Source: Nitrosococcus watsonii C-113 (GTDB lineage Bacteria; Pseudomonadota; Gammaproteobacteria; Nitrosococcales; Nitrosococcaceae). From it: a stretch of 64,000 nucleotides of DNA. The stretch is from contig NC_014315.1 in the NCBI RefSeq assembly GCF_000143085.1, forward strand, positions 732,307 through 796,306, in the 5' to 3' direction. Within the stretch, counting starts at the first letter, position 1; the number at the start of each line of letters is the position of its first letter. Positions 1-8,940 of the stretch are shown piece by piece. Both the position numbers and the translations under genes were made by a program. The notes under the pieces are model-generated. The model worked only from the letters and a program-made list of their open reading frames with translations. It did no database searches and had not been told where the DNA came from.

Positions 1-48
1 ATGCCCTCAGTGTAGTGGGGATTAGAAGCCCGGCAGGGCGAGAGGGTG

Positions 49-939
49 ATGAAATTCGGTAACGGGATCGCTCGGTCTTATCTTGCGAGTTTACTGGCAG
101 CCTGGATAGGATGCTGGAGTCCTTATGCTTATACTGCGGACCCTCTTCCTGTCTTTGTTAGTATTTTGCCGCAAAAGTATTTTGTAGAGCGAATTGGTGG
201 TCAGCGGGTACAGGTTTCGGTAATGGTGAGGCAAGGCCAGAGCCCTGAGACTTACGAACCTACTCCCCGGCAGATGGCAAAACTAGCTCAAGCTAAGCTT
301 TATTTTCGTATTGGCATCCCCTTTGAGAATATCTGGCTGGAGCGAATGATTGCTGCTAATCCAAAGATGGAGGTAGTGGATTGCCGACAGGGCATCTCCT
401 TATTGCCGGTGATGCAGAACCATTCCATCTTGGAGGCAGGAGATCATCATGGAATGGCTGATCCCCATATTTGGACGAGTCCCCCTTTAGTAAAAATTAT
501 GGCGGCCCATATTCGAAATGCGCTGATTGCCGTAAAGCCAGTGTTTAGTAGCCAATTTGAGAAAAACTATCAGGCATTTATTCAGGATCTTAACCAGCTT
601 GATCAATATATCCGTCAAACCCTGGCTGGGATTACTCATCGCCACTTTATGGTCTTCCATCCGGCTTGGAGTTATTTTGCCCGTACGTATGGGTTGGAAG
701 AAATTCCTATCGAACAGGCAGGCAAGGAACCTGGCGCCAAATCTTTAGCTGCGCTGATTGAGCGGGGTCGCCAGGAAGGGTTTCGAGCTATTTTTGTACA
801 GAAGCAGTCTAGTCGAAGCAATGCGGAGCTGGTTGCCCGCGCTATTGGCGCCAAGGTTATCGTGCTCGATCCCTTAGCAGAAGATTATGGGCGCAATCTG
901 CGTCATGTGGCCAGTGTGTTGGCAAAGGTACTCCGGTGA
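49..939 (+). CDS. znuA: Zn/Mn-type ABC transporter substrate-binding protein (ZnuA/TroA family)
   Basis: Periplasmic metal-binding protein that should deliver Zn2+ (or Mn2+) to the ZnuCB importer encoded just downstream. The N-terminus has a hydrophobic signal peptide (about residues 10-30), and the mature part opens with the family-type FVSILPQKYFVERIGG stretch. Likely metal ligands are His in HHGMADPHIW (about 134-141), the VFHPAW His, the Glu of GKEPGAK and the Asp of VLDPLAEDY. The loop that normally carries the first ligand His (GxDPHxYEP) reads QSPETYEP, so that His is replaced by Glu; metal preference may differ from classic ZnuA. A GTG three bases upstream is an alternative start. The stop overlaps the next gene (TGATG), so the three genes form an operon. 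Confidence 0.85.
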   Translation: MKFGNGIARSYLASLLAAWIGCWSPYAYTADPLPVFVSILPQKYFVERIGGQRVQVSVMVRQGQSPETYEPTPRQMAKLAQAKLYFRIGIPFENIWLERMIAANPKMEVVDCRQGISLLPVMQNHSILEAGDHHGMADPHIWTSPPLVKIMAAHIRNALIAVKPVFSSQFEKNYQAFIQDLNQLDQYIRQTLAGITHRHFMVFHPAWSYFARTYGLEEIPIEQAGKEPGAKSLAALIERGRQEGFRAIFVQKQSSRSNAELVARAIGAKVIVLDPLAEDYGRNLRHVASVLAKVLR

Positions 940-1670
940 TGAAACAGGAGTTAGCCATTTCGATTAAAGATGTTTGCTTTTCTTATTCTGGTCCTAGAGT
1001 ACTGGAACATATTAATCTTGAGGTGTATCGGGGCGAATTCTTAGGACTGGTAGGCCCTAATGGAGGGGGGAAGAGTACCCTACTTAAGATAATTCTAGGA
1101 TTATTGAGGCCCCTATCCGGCCAAGTCTCCGTGTTAGGTTTGTCGCCTAAGCGAGGACGGGCAGCAATAGGTTATGTACCCCAACATACCGTTTTTCCTG
1201 AAGATTTTCCGATTTCAGTAGAAGCGGCTGTCCTTCAGGGACGGTTAGGTAAAACCCGGCTTATTGGTGGCTATACGCGGGAGGATCGAGCCTTTGCCCG
1301 ACGTGCCATGGAGCAGGTGGAAATTTTGGAGCTTAGCGCCTGTCCTTTAGCCGCTCTTTCTGGGGGGCAGTGCCAGCGGGTACTGATTGCGCGGGCTTTG
1401 GCTATGGAACCTGAAATTTTGATCCTGGATGAGCCGACTGCCCATGTAGATCTGCGCTTAGAAGAGAATTTTTTTCACTTGCTTAGACAGCTTAACCAAC
1501 AGATGACCATTATTGTTGTTTCCCATGATGTTGGTTTTATTTCCCATTATGTCAACCGGGTTGCTTGTCTCAACCAGACCTTGATTTGCCATGAAACGGC
1601 GGCTGTCAGCGGAGAAATCATTAAGCAGCTCTATGGTGCTAGTGTGCGTATGATTGACCATACTCATTAA
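939..1670 (+). CDS. znuC: Zinc-type ABC transporter ATP-binding protein
   Basis: Cytoplasmic ATPase of the metal importer. About 243 residues with a complete ABC set: Walker A GPNGGGKST (about 39-47), signature LSGGQ, Walker B ILILDEP followed by the switch His in VVSHD. This is the normal size for ZnuC. The ATG used here overlaps the znuA stop; a GTG at 936 is also in frame. It lies between the binding protein and the permease in the standard znuACB-type order and is separated from znuB by only a few bases. A diverged copy of its last about 140 bases recurs at about 3.41-3.55 kb. Confidence 0.9.
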   Translation: MKQELAISIKDVCFSYSGPRVLEHINLEVYRGEFLGLVGPNGGGKSTLLKIILGLLRPLSGQVSVLGLSPKRGRAAIGYVPQHTVFPEDFPISVEAAVLQGRLGKTRLIGGYTREDRAFARRAMEQVEILELSACPLAALSGGQCQRVLIARALAMEPEILILDEPTAHVDLRLEENFFHLLRQLNQQMTIIVVSHDVGFISHYVNRVACLNQTLICHETAAVSGEIIKQLYGASVRMIDHTH

Positions 1671-1675
1671 TCTCT

Positions 1676-2506
1676 ATGGATTTTTGGGAGGCATTTGGCC
1701 ATGTCGCTTTTCTGCAAAATGCCCTAATCGCTGGAATTCTAGCGGGTTTGGGGTGTGGTGTCGTTGGCAGCTTTGTAGTGGTTAAGCGGATTGGCTTCCT
1801 GGCGGGAGGTATCGCTCATACGGTTTTGGGAGGTATGGGGGTAGCCTATTATCTAGGTAAAAGCCCTTTGTCAGGGGCTTTAGTTGCCGCTTTGCTAGCA
1901 GCCTTGCTTATTGGCTGGGTAAGCCTGCGATGGCGGGAACGGGAAGATACTTTAATTAGCGCATTTTGGTCCATGGGGATGGCGGTAGGGATGATTTTTA
2001 TCTCCCGCACGCCGGGTTATAATGTTGATCTGATGGGCTATCTATTTGGCAATATCCTGATGGTATCGCAGGCGCAACTTTACCTGATGGCTGCCGTGGA
2101 TGGAGTGATTATTCTTACTGTGGTGTTGTTCTATAAGCAGTTTCTTGCCCTTAGCTTTGATGAGGAATTTGCCCGCCTCAGGGGCGTTCCGGTCACTTTT
2201 TTCTACTTGCTGCTGCTTTGCATGGTAGCGCTCACGGTAGTTCTTTTAATTCAAGTGGTCGGTTTAATTCTGGTGATTGCTTTGTTAATGCTGCCTGCGG
2301 CCATTGCTGGTCAATATATGGGGTCTTTGGTCGGTATGATGTTGCTAGCATCTTTCTTAGGGATGTTGTTTGCTAGCACCGGTTTGGCCATTGCTTATGA
2401 GCCGGATTTACCAGCGGGCTCCACGATTGTGTTGGTGACAGGAGGCGCTTATTTATTCTCTACGGTAGGCACGGGACTGCGGCCACGCTGGCGAGCACAG
2501 CGCTAA
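1676..2506 (+). CDS. znuB: Zinc-type ABC transporter permease
   Basis: Integral membrane subunit of the znuACB metal importer, 276 residues, mostly hydrophobic with about eight predicted membrane helices. The N-terminal pattern (FLQNALIAGILAGLGCGVVGSFVVVKR, described here by ends only: FLQNAL to VVKR) and the LAGGIAHTVLGG segment match the ABC-3 permease family. It follows znuC directly. The beginning of this gene is repeated in diverged form at about 3.56-3.65 kb, evidence of an old local duplication. A GC-rich hairpin about 120 bp downstream may end the transcript. Confidence 0.9.
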   Translation: MDFWEAFGHVAFLQNALIAGILAGLGCGVVGSFVVVKRIGFLAGGIAHTVLGGMGVAYYLGKSPLSGALVAALLAALLIGWVSLRWREREDTLISAFWSMGMAVGMIFISRTPGYNVDLMGYLFGNILMVSQAQLYLMAAVDGVIILTVVLFYKQFLALSFDEEFARLRGVPVTFFYLLLLCMVALTVVLLIQVVGLILVIALLMLPAAIAGQYMGSLVGMMLLASFLGMLFASTGLAIAYEPDLPAGSTIVLVTGGAYLFSTVGTGLRPRWRAQR

Positions 2507-2819
2507 ATTTGGGTGTGGTGAGAGTGATTTTAGAAACATTTATCTTTCAATTGAAGGGTTTTGTGATGCTCTATTCATCCTTAGAATCGCGGTGTCGTCT
2601 TTAGCTTATCTCCCGGAGATAGTGTAGGGCGGGAAAGCGAACGCGCATCCCGCCTTTTAGGGGTTGTTTAATATAGCCCCTTAGGCCATCTTGTTGTGAG
2701 CTTCCCCAGAGTGGATAAGCGTGGCGCATTCACTACTCCCGGGATGAAGATGACTTTGATAGGTATGTGGATTACATCCATTAAAACTTGCTTAAGCAAC
2801 GGTGGTTACTTTATTTATT
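2507..2819. other. Intergenic stretch after znuB
   Basis: About 310 bases with no convincing gene on either strand. The only clear element is the GC-rich hairpin listed separately at 2628-2658. The region leads into the broken exported-protein gene on the minus strand. Confidence 0.5.
2628..2658 (+). terminator. GC-rich hairpin with T run downstream of znuB
   Basis: GGCGGGA (2628-2634) and TCCCGCC (2648-2654) form a perfect 7-bp stem with a 13-base loop, followed by TTTT. It could be the znuACB terminator. The surrounding wording (GTAGGGCGGG...CATCCCGCC) also resembles the small hairpin repeats scattered in many proteobacterial genomes, so it may be a dispersed repeat instead. Confidence 0.5.
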
Positions 2820-3365
2820 TTAATGGAAGGGCCAGAAATGTTTTGTTGGTTGCTTTTGACCAGTGCCTGATGCCATCGTATCCGGTGAAGTGCTGATCAT
2901 ATTAACCGTTGATCCACTGATGGTGTAAGCGAGTGACCTTTCCGAATCAGTATAAAGCACCGTGCCTTCAGCTACTAGATTAGCGTTAGAGGTTTTGATG
3001 ATTGTCCCAGTCGCTAAGAAGTTTATGGTGCCGGTGCATGTATTAGTGGAGTCTCGTATGACTACACCGCTAGATTGTATTTCACGAAGAAGAAGCCATA
3101 ATGGTTGTCCGCTATCACCAAAATTTGAGAATATAGAGATTTAACTTGCCTCCCCCAGTGTGAAATTCCCATCATTATCAACCGCGAAGAATCCCGTTTC
3201 TGTTAAAGGAACGGGGCCACTACTGGTATAGCTTGTTCCATTGTACAGATAACCATATGATCCAAGCAGGCGACATGATCTATTCGGATCGGCAAAAGCC
3301 GCGCAAGAGTAGAAAAAGATTACTGTTATAATCAAATTTACTGCTTTTGCTCTATTAATATCCAT
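2820..3365 (-). pseudogene. Exported hypothetical protein gene broken by one in-frame TAA
   Basis: A 75-codon minus-strand frame begins at 3365 with a good ribosome site (AGAGGG) and a signal peptide (VNLIITVIFFYSCAAFA), then meets TAA at 3143-3141 after GNFTLGEAS. In the same frame translation resumes for 106 codons to a TAA at 2820, with protein-like content including TNTCTGTINF, LVAEGTVLYTDSE and YTISGSTV. The joined product would be about 181 residues, a small secreted protein with a cysteine in each half (SCRLLG near the start, CTGTINF late). No frameshift is needed, only one nonsense codon. I do not recognise the family. It lies between the real znuCB and a diverged copy of their junction, in a patch that is plainly decaying. 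Confidence 0.65.
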
Positions 3366-3411
3366 GGATTCCCTCTTGACATGATGGGTTATCGTTTTTT
3401 CGCATAATATC

Positions 3412-3655
3412 AGCGTTATTTCCCATTATGCTAGCCGGCTTGCTTGACTTAACCAAGCTTTAAGGTGCCATGAGATGATGATCATTAGCGAAGCAATCAT
3501 CTAGTAGATCCATGGTGAGAATGCACCTATGACTAGATCATACCCGCTAATTTCTATGAATTTTTGGGAGGCACTTTAGCTAGCGTATTTTTTGCAAAAT
3601 CTCCTGATAGCGGGAATTTTAGCAAGTTTGGGGTACGGCGTTGTCGGATTTAATG
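3412..3655 (+). pseudogene. Diverged partial copy of the znuC 3' end and znuB 5' end
   Basis: This stretch aligns by eye, base for base with scattered changes, to about 1537-1775. Shared anchors are TTATTTCCCATTATG, GGTTGCTTG/GGCTTGCTTG, TTTTTGGGAGGCA, TTGCAAAAT and GCGGGxxTxGGGxTxxGG. The copy carries stops in both gene frames (for example the znuC-like part ends early and the znuB-like part reads GCACTTTAG), so it is not coding. It is best read as the remnant of a second znu operon or of a tandem duplication that was then deleted internally. Confidence 0.75.
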
Positions 3656-4258
3656 CTAGGTCGCGGTATTTTCTTAAAAAATCATTTTCCTATTGAATTG
3701 AGTGTGGCCAATAAAGAACCCATCAAGCCGCAAATCGTTGCTACGAAAACGGTCGCCAGGACGAGGTTGTTCCGGATAGAGACCGTCGATTTGTGTTTTG
3801 CCAACGGTGTTGAAACTCGCTATGAGCGCCTTAGAAGCGGAAGGCATGGTGCGGTTTTAATTGTGCCCTTGCTAGACCGGGAGACCGTGTTGCTTATTCG
3901 GGAATATGCGGTCGGTACCGAGCGCTATGAGCTGGCCTTGCCTAAGGGACGGGTTGAGACGGGAGAAACGCTATTCGCAGCGGCTAATCGGGAATTAATG
4001 GAAGAAGTGGGATATGGGGCTAGTCGCCTTACTTATCTCACTTCCTTGACGGTAGCGCCCGGTTATATAGAACATACCACTCATATAATCGTGGCGGAAA
4101 AACTTTATGAAGAACGCCGCCCAGGGGATGAACCCGAGGAGATCGGGGTGATGCCATGGCGTTTGGCGGAATTACCGGCGTTACTAGCTCGGGAGGATTG
4201 TACCGAAGCCCGCAGCATTGCCGCTTTGTTTATGGTAAAAGAAAAATTGAGCTTATGA
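3641..4258 (+). CDS. nudE: ADP compounds hydrolase (Nudix family, NudE-like)
   Basis: Nudix hydrolase that cleaves ADP-ribose, NADH or diadenosine polyphosphates. The Nudix box is visible as GRVETGETLF...RELMEEVGYG, and the protein resembles E. coli NudE from TVARTRLFRIETVDL onward, including REYAVGTERYELALPKG. The true start is uncertain: codons before about 3700 overlap the decayed znuB copy and have no counterpart in NudE; GTG at 3704 is a better candidate start. The stop overlaps the ATG of cysQ (ATGA), so the two genes are translationally coupled. Confidence 0.85.
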   Translation: MSDLMLGRGIFLKNHFPIELSVANKEPIKPQIVATKTVARTRLFRIETVDLCFANGVETRYERLRSGRHGAVLIVPLLDRETVLLIREYAVGTERYELALPKGRVETGETLFAAANRELMEEVGYGASRLTYLTSLTVAPGYIEHTTHIIVAEKLYEERRPGDEPEEIGVMPWRLAELPALLAREDCTEARSIAALFMVKEKLSL

Positions 4259-5094
4259 GTGAAATATCGATGCTTTTAGAAGAAAGCGATCCAACCCCAC
4301 TGCTTGATTCTATCCTAGCGATTGCAGTAGAAGCAGGGGAGAAGATTTTAGCTATTTATAATACTAACTTTACGGTAGCCCATAAGGAAGACCACTCGCC
4401 CTTAACAGAAGCGGATCTTCTCTCTCATAAGACTATTGTTCAGGGACTAAAAAAATTAACGCCGGGGGTACCGATACTGTCGGAAGAGTCCGGAGAAATA
4501 TCTTTTCTGGAGCGTCGGGATTGGCGCCGTTACTGGCTAGTTGATCCCTTGGACGGAACCCGGGAATTTGTCAAGCGTAATGGGGAATTTACGGTTAACA
4601 TCGCATTGATTGAGGATCATCGATCTATTTTGGGGGTGGTTTATGCGCCCGTGATGAACGCATTATATTACGCTTCCAAGGGCCAAGGCGCTTATCAAAA
4701 AGGAATGGATGGGGGCGTTACCAGACTCAAGGTACGCCCTTGGAAAGGGGAAACTGCTTTGGTAGCCGGGAGTCGTTCCCATGCAGGCGAATATCTTAAA
4801 ACTTTTCTGGATAAGGTGGGGAACTATGAATTAGTTTCCATGGGGAGTTCCTTAAAATTTTGCTTGGTTGCCGAGGGGAAGGCCGATATTTATCCCCGCT
4901 TTGGGCTGACTTCGGAATGGGATACGGCAGCAGCCCAGTGCGTGGTGGAAGAAGCCGGCGGGATTCTTGTCGACTTAAATAAAATGCCCCTTCGCTATAA
5001 TGCAAAGGAATCTTTGCTCAATCCCTCTTTTCTGGTGATTGCCGATTCTGCGGGTCAGTGGGAGCGGTTTATTCCAGAAGCGGCAAAATTGTAG
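4255..5094 (+). CDS. cysQ: 3'(2'),5'-bisphosphate nucleotidase CysQ
   Basis: Inositol-monophosphatase-fold enzyme that hydrolyses 3'-phosphoadenosine 5'-phosphate to AMP, recycling a by-product of sulfate activation. The metal-site motifs are present: EESGE (about residues 79-83), DPLDGTREF (about 101) and WDTAAAQCVVEE near the C-terminus. Length 279 residues is typical. The start was set at the ATG overlapping the nudE stop; a longer upstream reading exists but runs inside nudE. nudE-cysQ is a recurrent gammaproteobacterial pairing. Confidence 0.9.
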   Translation: MSEISMLLEESDPTPLLDSILAIAVEAGEKILAIYNTNFTVAHKEDHSPLTEADLLSHKTIVQGLKKLTPGVPILSEESGEISFLERRDWRRYWLVDPLDGTREFVKRNGEFTVNIALIEDHRSILGVVYAPVMNALYYASKGQGAYQKGMDGGVTRLKVRPWKGETALVAGSRSHAGEYLKTFLDKVGNYELVSMGSSLKFCLVAEGKADIYPRFGLTSEWDTAAAQCVVEEAGGILVDLNKMPLRYNAKESLLNPSFLVIADSAGQWERFIPEAAKL

Positions 5095-5193
5095 TGGAGA
5101 GTAGTAAATTGATAAGCACGGAATCGGAGAAAGCATGATTTTAGAAGCGCTAACGAATCCGCATGCGAGAATTTCTCGCGTTGGGCGTTGCTC

Positions 5194-6714
5194 TTACCAG
5201 TCGATTTGTGCGCGGAATTCTAGGATACTTGGATTAAGCCCGTTAAATTTAGCGATTGCTGGATTCGCTGCGCGGGTATTTATATCGACTACATATCCAT
5301 AGTTAGCCATGAAACGAACGTGGGGATTTACATACCAATTCAATGCTATAGTAGCGGTTTGGATATTTCCGCCATTGACATTATCGGTATTCATGTCTAG
5401 TTGATCCCAACGCACTGCTACCTCCCAGGCGCCCCAACCATTACCGAGATCGAAATTACGTTTTGGTTTTAGTCGGCCGAACGCCCCCCGTTTATTCTCA
5501 TAAACCCGCGATTCTCCGGTCAGAAAATAGCTAATAAAGGCATAATAGCCATCTAGCACATCATCTCCCGAATAGCCAATGCCAGACAAATTAACACGAG
5601 TATATTCGCTTTGGAACGAGAAGGGTCCATACACGCCCGCTAATTCAGCGCCGAACCGGCCGACCCTATCAAGTCTTTTATGATCGGGTCCTAATTTAGT
5701 AGTTAAAGGGCCCGTTGTTACCCAGGGCGTACGATCAACGTTAGTATATGGTTGCGAGGCAAAGATCAGAGGACTGTTTTTTAGCTCACCGGCGGCTGAG
5801 TCGAATGTATTGTTGACCCATGTATAAGCGCCTGATGCGCCTAGATGAAGTATCTGGGTTGGGCCGTTGTAGATAGGGAGAAAGGTGGTGCGACCAACTG
5901 CCTCATAACTCGTATCGCTAATGGAAGTATTACGCCCACTATTTTCGGTTTGGAAGGCAGTACGCACGGTCCATCTAGTGCCGTAGGATTCCGCGCTAAT
6001 GCCCAGTTTATAGGGGTTGGGAAATTCCACAAACGCATTGTTGAGCAGGGGACGTTCAATGAATGTTATAAAGCGGTTGCTAGTAACGCTTGCCAAGCTA
6101 AATGGTTCTTTGAATTGTCCCATTGTAATACTGAAAGGCTTGAAATGGGCGTATTGGAGCCAGGCGTCGGTGATCCCGGTGGCGGTAGGTCTGTTGCCCG
6201 CACGAGTAAAATCATATTCAAATTTATAGTTGAAATCTTTATACAAGGTACCGCCTACATGAATACGGGCACGGCGAATACTCGTCCCATTATAAAGGTG
6301 TGTATTAAGTGGGCCACTCTCATCGTTAAAGTTAGCCTGTGCATCTACCTGCAACCGGCCACCGATTTCCGCCTTAAAGTTGCCGTTGCGAGATTCTATT
6401 TCTAAACCATTTTCACCTAGTGTGATACTAGCACTTTCTTTCTTACTGTTTTTTTCCTTAGAGTTGGTAGTTGTTACAGTTGCTTGCTTAGTTTTTCTTT
6501 CTCCTTGCTCTCGTTTGGAGACTTTTTTCTCCTTATCGTCCTTGGCAGCATGCCGTAGTGCCTCAAATTCATTTTGACTAATGGTGCCTCGGTCTCGGAG
6601 AACCTTAAGCAGCTCCAGTAGCGCCTCGGTGCCTGCATCGGAGGGGGAAGCCAACATGCTGGCACAGCCTAAAACCGCCCCATGAACAAGCGGCTGCTTA
6701 ATTTTACATTTCAC
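5194..6714 (-). CDS. Phosphate-selective porin, OprO/OprP family
   Basis: Outer-membrane 16-strand porin for phosphate or polyphosphate. Residues 1-27 form a signal peptide; a short charged helical segment follows (LLELLKVLRDRGTISQNEFEAL), then a Lys/Glu/Ser-rich linker and, from about residue 95, the beta barrel opening with the OprP-type GGRLQVDAQANF stretch and ending in an aromatic residue (QIDW). GTG at 6714 was chosen because it has AAGGGG upstream and aligns with the start of the paralogous porin at 7073-8518; an ATG at 6759 gives a 521-residue version. A Pho-box-like direct repeat lies about 95 bp upstream. Substrate is inferred from family and location beside phoBR-pst. Confidence 0.85.
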   Translation of the reverse strand: MKCKIKQPLVHGAVLGCASMLASPSDAGTEALLELLKVLRDRGTISQNEFEALRHAAKDDKEKKVSKREQGERKTKQATVTTTNSKEKNSKKESASITLGENGLEIESRNGNFKAEIGGRLQVDAQANFNDESGPLNTHLYNGTSIRRARIHVGGTLYKDFNYKFEYDFTRAGNRPTATGITDAWLQYAHFKPFSITMGQFKEPFSLASVTSNRFITFIERPLLNNAFVEFPNPYKLGISAESYGTRWTVRTAFQTENSGRNTSISDTSYEAVGRTTFLPIYNGPTQILHLGASGAYTWVNNTFDSAAGELKNSPLIFASQPYTNVDRTPWVTTGPLTTKLGPDHKRLDRVGRFGAELAGVYGPFSFQSEYTRVNLSGIGYSGDDVLDGYYAFISYFLTGESRVYENKRGAFGRLKPKRNFDLGNGWGAWEVAVRWDQLDMNTDNVNGGNIQTATIALNWYVNPHVRFMANYGYVVDINTRAANPAIAKFNGLNPSILEFRAQIDW

Positions 6715-7072
6715 CCTCGTATCCCCTTTATATAAAGTTGCTGGAATAGTTATTTGCAACTTGATTTCTGCTTCTTCCTAGAAAGGGAAGACTCTACTGG
6801 GGCCTTATGACGAAAGTGTGAAAGTAAATTTACAAAACCGTTACAGGGAGGGAAGAGCTTGGCTTAATCACAAGAATTGGCTGCTTAAGAGAGAAAACCC
6901 ATTTATTCTGCGGCAACTATTAGGCCAACTAGAATATCCTGGAAGCGCCGGGTGGACGTCGTGGGTTAGAGGCTATGCAGTACAAGTTAAGGACAATGTT
7001 TAACCTTCGTATTAAGTTTTCTTTCTAACCCCGTAAATATTGTTTTCCCTGATGTAGAATAGCGCGGAGGAT
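6715..7072. other. Gap between the two porin genes
   Basis: About 360 bases without a supported gene. The only recognisable element is the minus-strand Pho-box-like repeat at 6807-6824, placed to drive the 5194-6714 porin. Confidence 0.4.
6807..6824 (-). promoter_or_regulatory. Putative Pho box upstream of the first porin
   Basis: On the minus strand: CTTTCAC, four bases, TCGTCAT. This is two 7-base repeats spaced 11 bases apart, the PhoB layout (consensus CTGTCAT, 4, CTGTCAT), matching five of seven positions in each half. It lies about 95 bp before the porin start. Confidence 0.5.
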
Positions 7073-8518
7073 TTAGAATGCGATTTGGCCTCGTAAAGTA
7101 TAAATGTCGAGTCCTCCCTCTATGCCTTCCAGTCTAGTCGCTTTGTCGATGAAATCAGTGCCAGCATGAATATAGTTGGCGCGGAATAAAATGCTAGGGG
7201 TCGCGTACCAGTTGAGTCCCACCGTGAAGTTATTTTCTACTCCGCCTAAGATCCCGTTATCGGTGAGGTCAAGGGTGCTATAGCGGAAAGCGAGTTCCCA
7301 GGCTCCCCAGCCGCCTTTGCCGACAATTCCGCTAGGATGAATCCGATTGTAGCGGCCTTTTGTAGGGTCGTAACTGCGGGACTCTCCGGTGAGAAAATAC
7401 CCGGCTTGAGCATACCAGCCGTTAAAATCAGGGTCGGGCAGGCCCTTTTTGCGGCCTACCTTGACATGGAGATATTCGCCCTGGGCGTGGAAGGGACCCC
7501 AAACGCCAGAAAGCTCCCCCCCCAACAATAAGATGTCCTCGGTTCCTGAAATCACACCGGTACTAATAAGGGGGGGTACTAGGTGAGCTTCAGGATGGGC
7601 CGTGAAAACTAATTCTGGCTCCTGTACGTAATTGCGATAATAGGCTGAAGCCCCAAAATGTAGCACCTGGGTCGCCTCAGCGATAGGGGCAAAAGTGACT
7701 CGCCCCATGGGTGCCCAGCTTTCTCTAAACCGACTCATACGCCCGACGCTTTCACTAAATATACCGGCATTTGCTGTCCAGTAGCGTCCATAGGTGCTTG
7801 CCCTGAAACCCAGACCGCGGCGCCCGATAACCTCATTTTGGATGAAACTGTTAAGCAGTGCCCGCTCCTGAAAGACCTGCCAGTTATTGCTGGTCCATGA
7901 CTGAAGGGTAAAGGGTAATTTTTGCTGGCCCAGGATAAAGCTAACTGGTTTGAATCCTGTGTATTCAATATAAGCGTTTTTTATCGCCGTCGTATAGTTT
8001 CCCGCAAAGTCCGCTTGCAATCGATAGCCCCAAATTTTCCACATGCTGCCTTGGACGTTGATGCGGGCACGGCGGATTTCTGTACCGCTTCTTCGCGGCG
8101 TTCTACCTTCGCCAGCAAAATTGGCATCCATTTGAAGTCGACCGCCTATACCGAATTTAAAGTCACCGTCGGCGGTTTCTACTGTCAACCCTTTGTAATT
8201 GGTTTTAACTTTTATGGAATCTTGTTCTAGGGAGTTAGGGTGGACTTTCGCTACTTCCTCTGTGGGCTTCTTCTTTTGCTCGGCAACTTCGGGGTTTCCA
8301 TTATGGGGTTGCCTCGGTTCAGAAGCTTCCTCCTCCTCAGCTTTGGCGGCATTGCGGAGCATTTCAAATTCATCTTGGCTGAGGGTGCCCCGATCTCGTA
8401 ATATCTTGAGTAGCTCAAGCATCGCCTTAGTACCCCCATGGGCTGGGGCAATGAATAAATTGATACAACAGATCAGAATAACGCCATAAAGAAGGCAATC
8501 TTTGGTTTGAAATTTCAA
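7073..8518 (-). CDS. Second phosphate-selective porin, OprO/OprP family
   Basis: Paralogue of the neighbouring porin with the same plan: signal peptide (about residues 1-28), a near-identical helical segment (MLELLKILRDRGTLSQDEFEML), a charged linker, then the barrel from GIGGRLQMDANF with conserved LTGESRSYDPTKG and WGAWELAFRYSTLDL, and a terminal aromatic residue (QIAF). 481 residues. The two genes run in the same direction with a 360-bp gap and clearly arose by duplication. Phosphate as substrate is inferred from family and from the phoBR-pst neighbourhood. Upstream, at 8592-8609, a weaker 11-bp-spaced repeat (CTTCATA, 4, CATCATA on the minus strand) might be a degenerate Pho box. Confidence 0.85.
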   Translation of the reverse strand: MKFQTKDCLLYGVILICCINLFIAPAHGGTKAMLELLKILRDRGTLSQDEFEMLRNAAKAEEEEASEPRQPHNGNPEVAEQKKKPTEEVAKVHPNSLEQDSIKVKTNYKGLTVETADGDFKFGIGGRLQMDANFAGEGRTPRRSGTEIRRARINVQGSMWKIWGYRLQADFAGNYTTAIKNAYIEYTGFKPVSFILGQQKLPFTLQSWTSNNWQVFQERALLNSFIQNEVIGRRGLGFRASTYGRYWTANAGIFSESVGRMSRFRESWAPMGRVTFAPIAEATQVLHFGASAYYRNYVQEPELVFTAHPEAHLVPPLISTGVISGTEDILLLGGELSGVWGPFHAQGEYLHVKVGRKKGLPDPDFNGWYAQAGYFLTGESRSYDPTKGRYNRIHPSGIVGKGGWGAWELAFRYSTLDLTDNGILGGVENNFTVGLNWYATPSILFRANYIHAGTDFIDKATRLEGIEGGLDIYTLRGQIAF

Positions 8519-8940
8519 AATTCCATTCTCTCGTTCAAAAATAACTAGCGCTATCGGCTAATAATCAAAAGGCGAAACCGTAACGGGAGTTTATGATGTT
8601 AATATGAAGTTAAACTTAATGAGATTCGCTCGAAATGCAAACTTGTGGGCGTTGAACAATCAGTAGATTAGCGGCATGCTGGTAGTGTTGTTAACACCTA
8701 TTATTCAATTGGATCAATCGCGTCCTAACAAATCCTGCTAGACGGCACTACGAGTTGACCATCATCTTTATAATGCTTGGGGGATGGTATGGAGGCACGG
8801 CTAAGGATGTGAAACGTCGATGGACTAGAAACGATTTGGATGGTTTGAACATCAGGAATATCATACTAATGTCATAATTCGAGTACCATAATTTTATATT
8901 TAGCTTGTGCTCTCTAGCTAGGATTTCTCTGGGGATGAAG
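8519..8940. other. Divergent control region between porin and phoB
   Basis: About 420 bases with no supported gene, lying between the leftward porin gene and the rightward phoB. It holds a good Pho-box-like repeat for phoB (8858-8875) and a weaker candidate facing the porin (8592-8609). Confidence 0.5.
8858..8875 (+). promoter_or_regulatory. Putative Pho box upstream of phoB
   Basis: ATATCAT, four bases, ATGTCAT: two 7-base direct repeats 11 bases apart, matching the PhoB-binding consensus in the core TCAT/GTCAT. It lies about 65-80 bp before the phoB start and implies autoregulation. Confidence 0.55.

Noticed and set aside
2820-3365. Frameshift in the exported-protein gene
   Set aside because: Codon counting shows both halves in the same frame, with one TAA between them.
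5845-6405. 186-residue plus-strand frame
   Set aside because: Shadow of the porin gene on the opposite strand; no ribosome site or family features.
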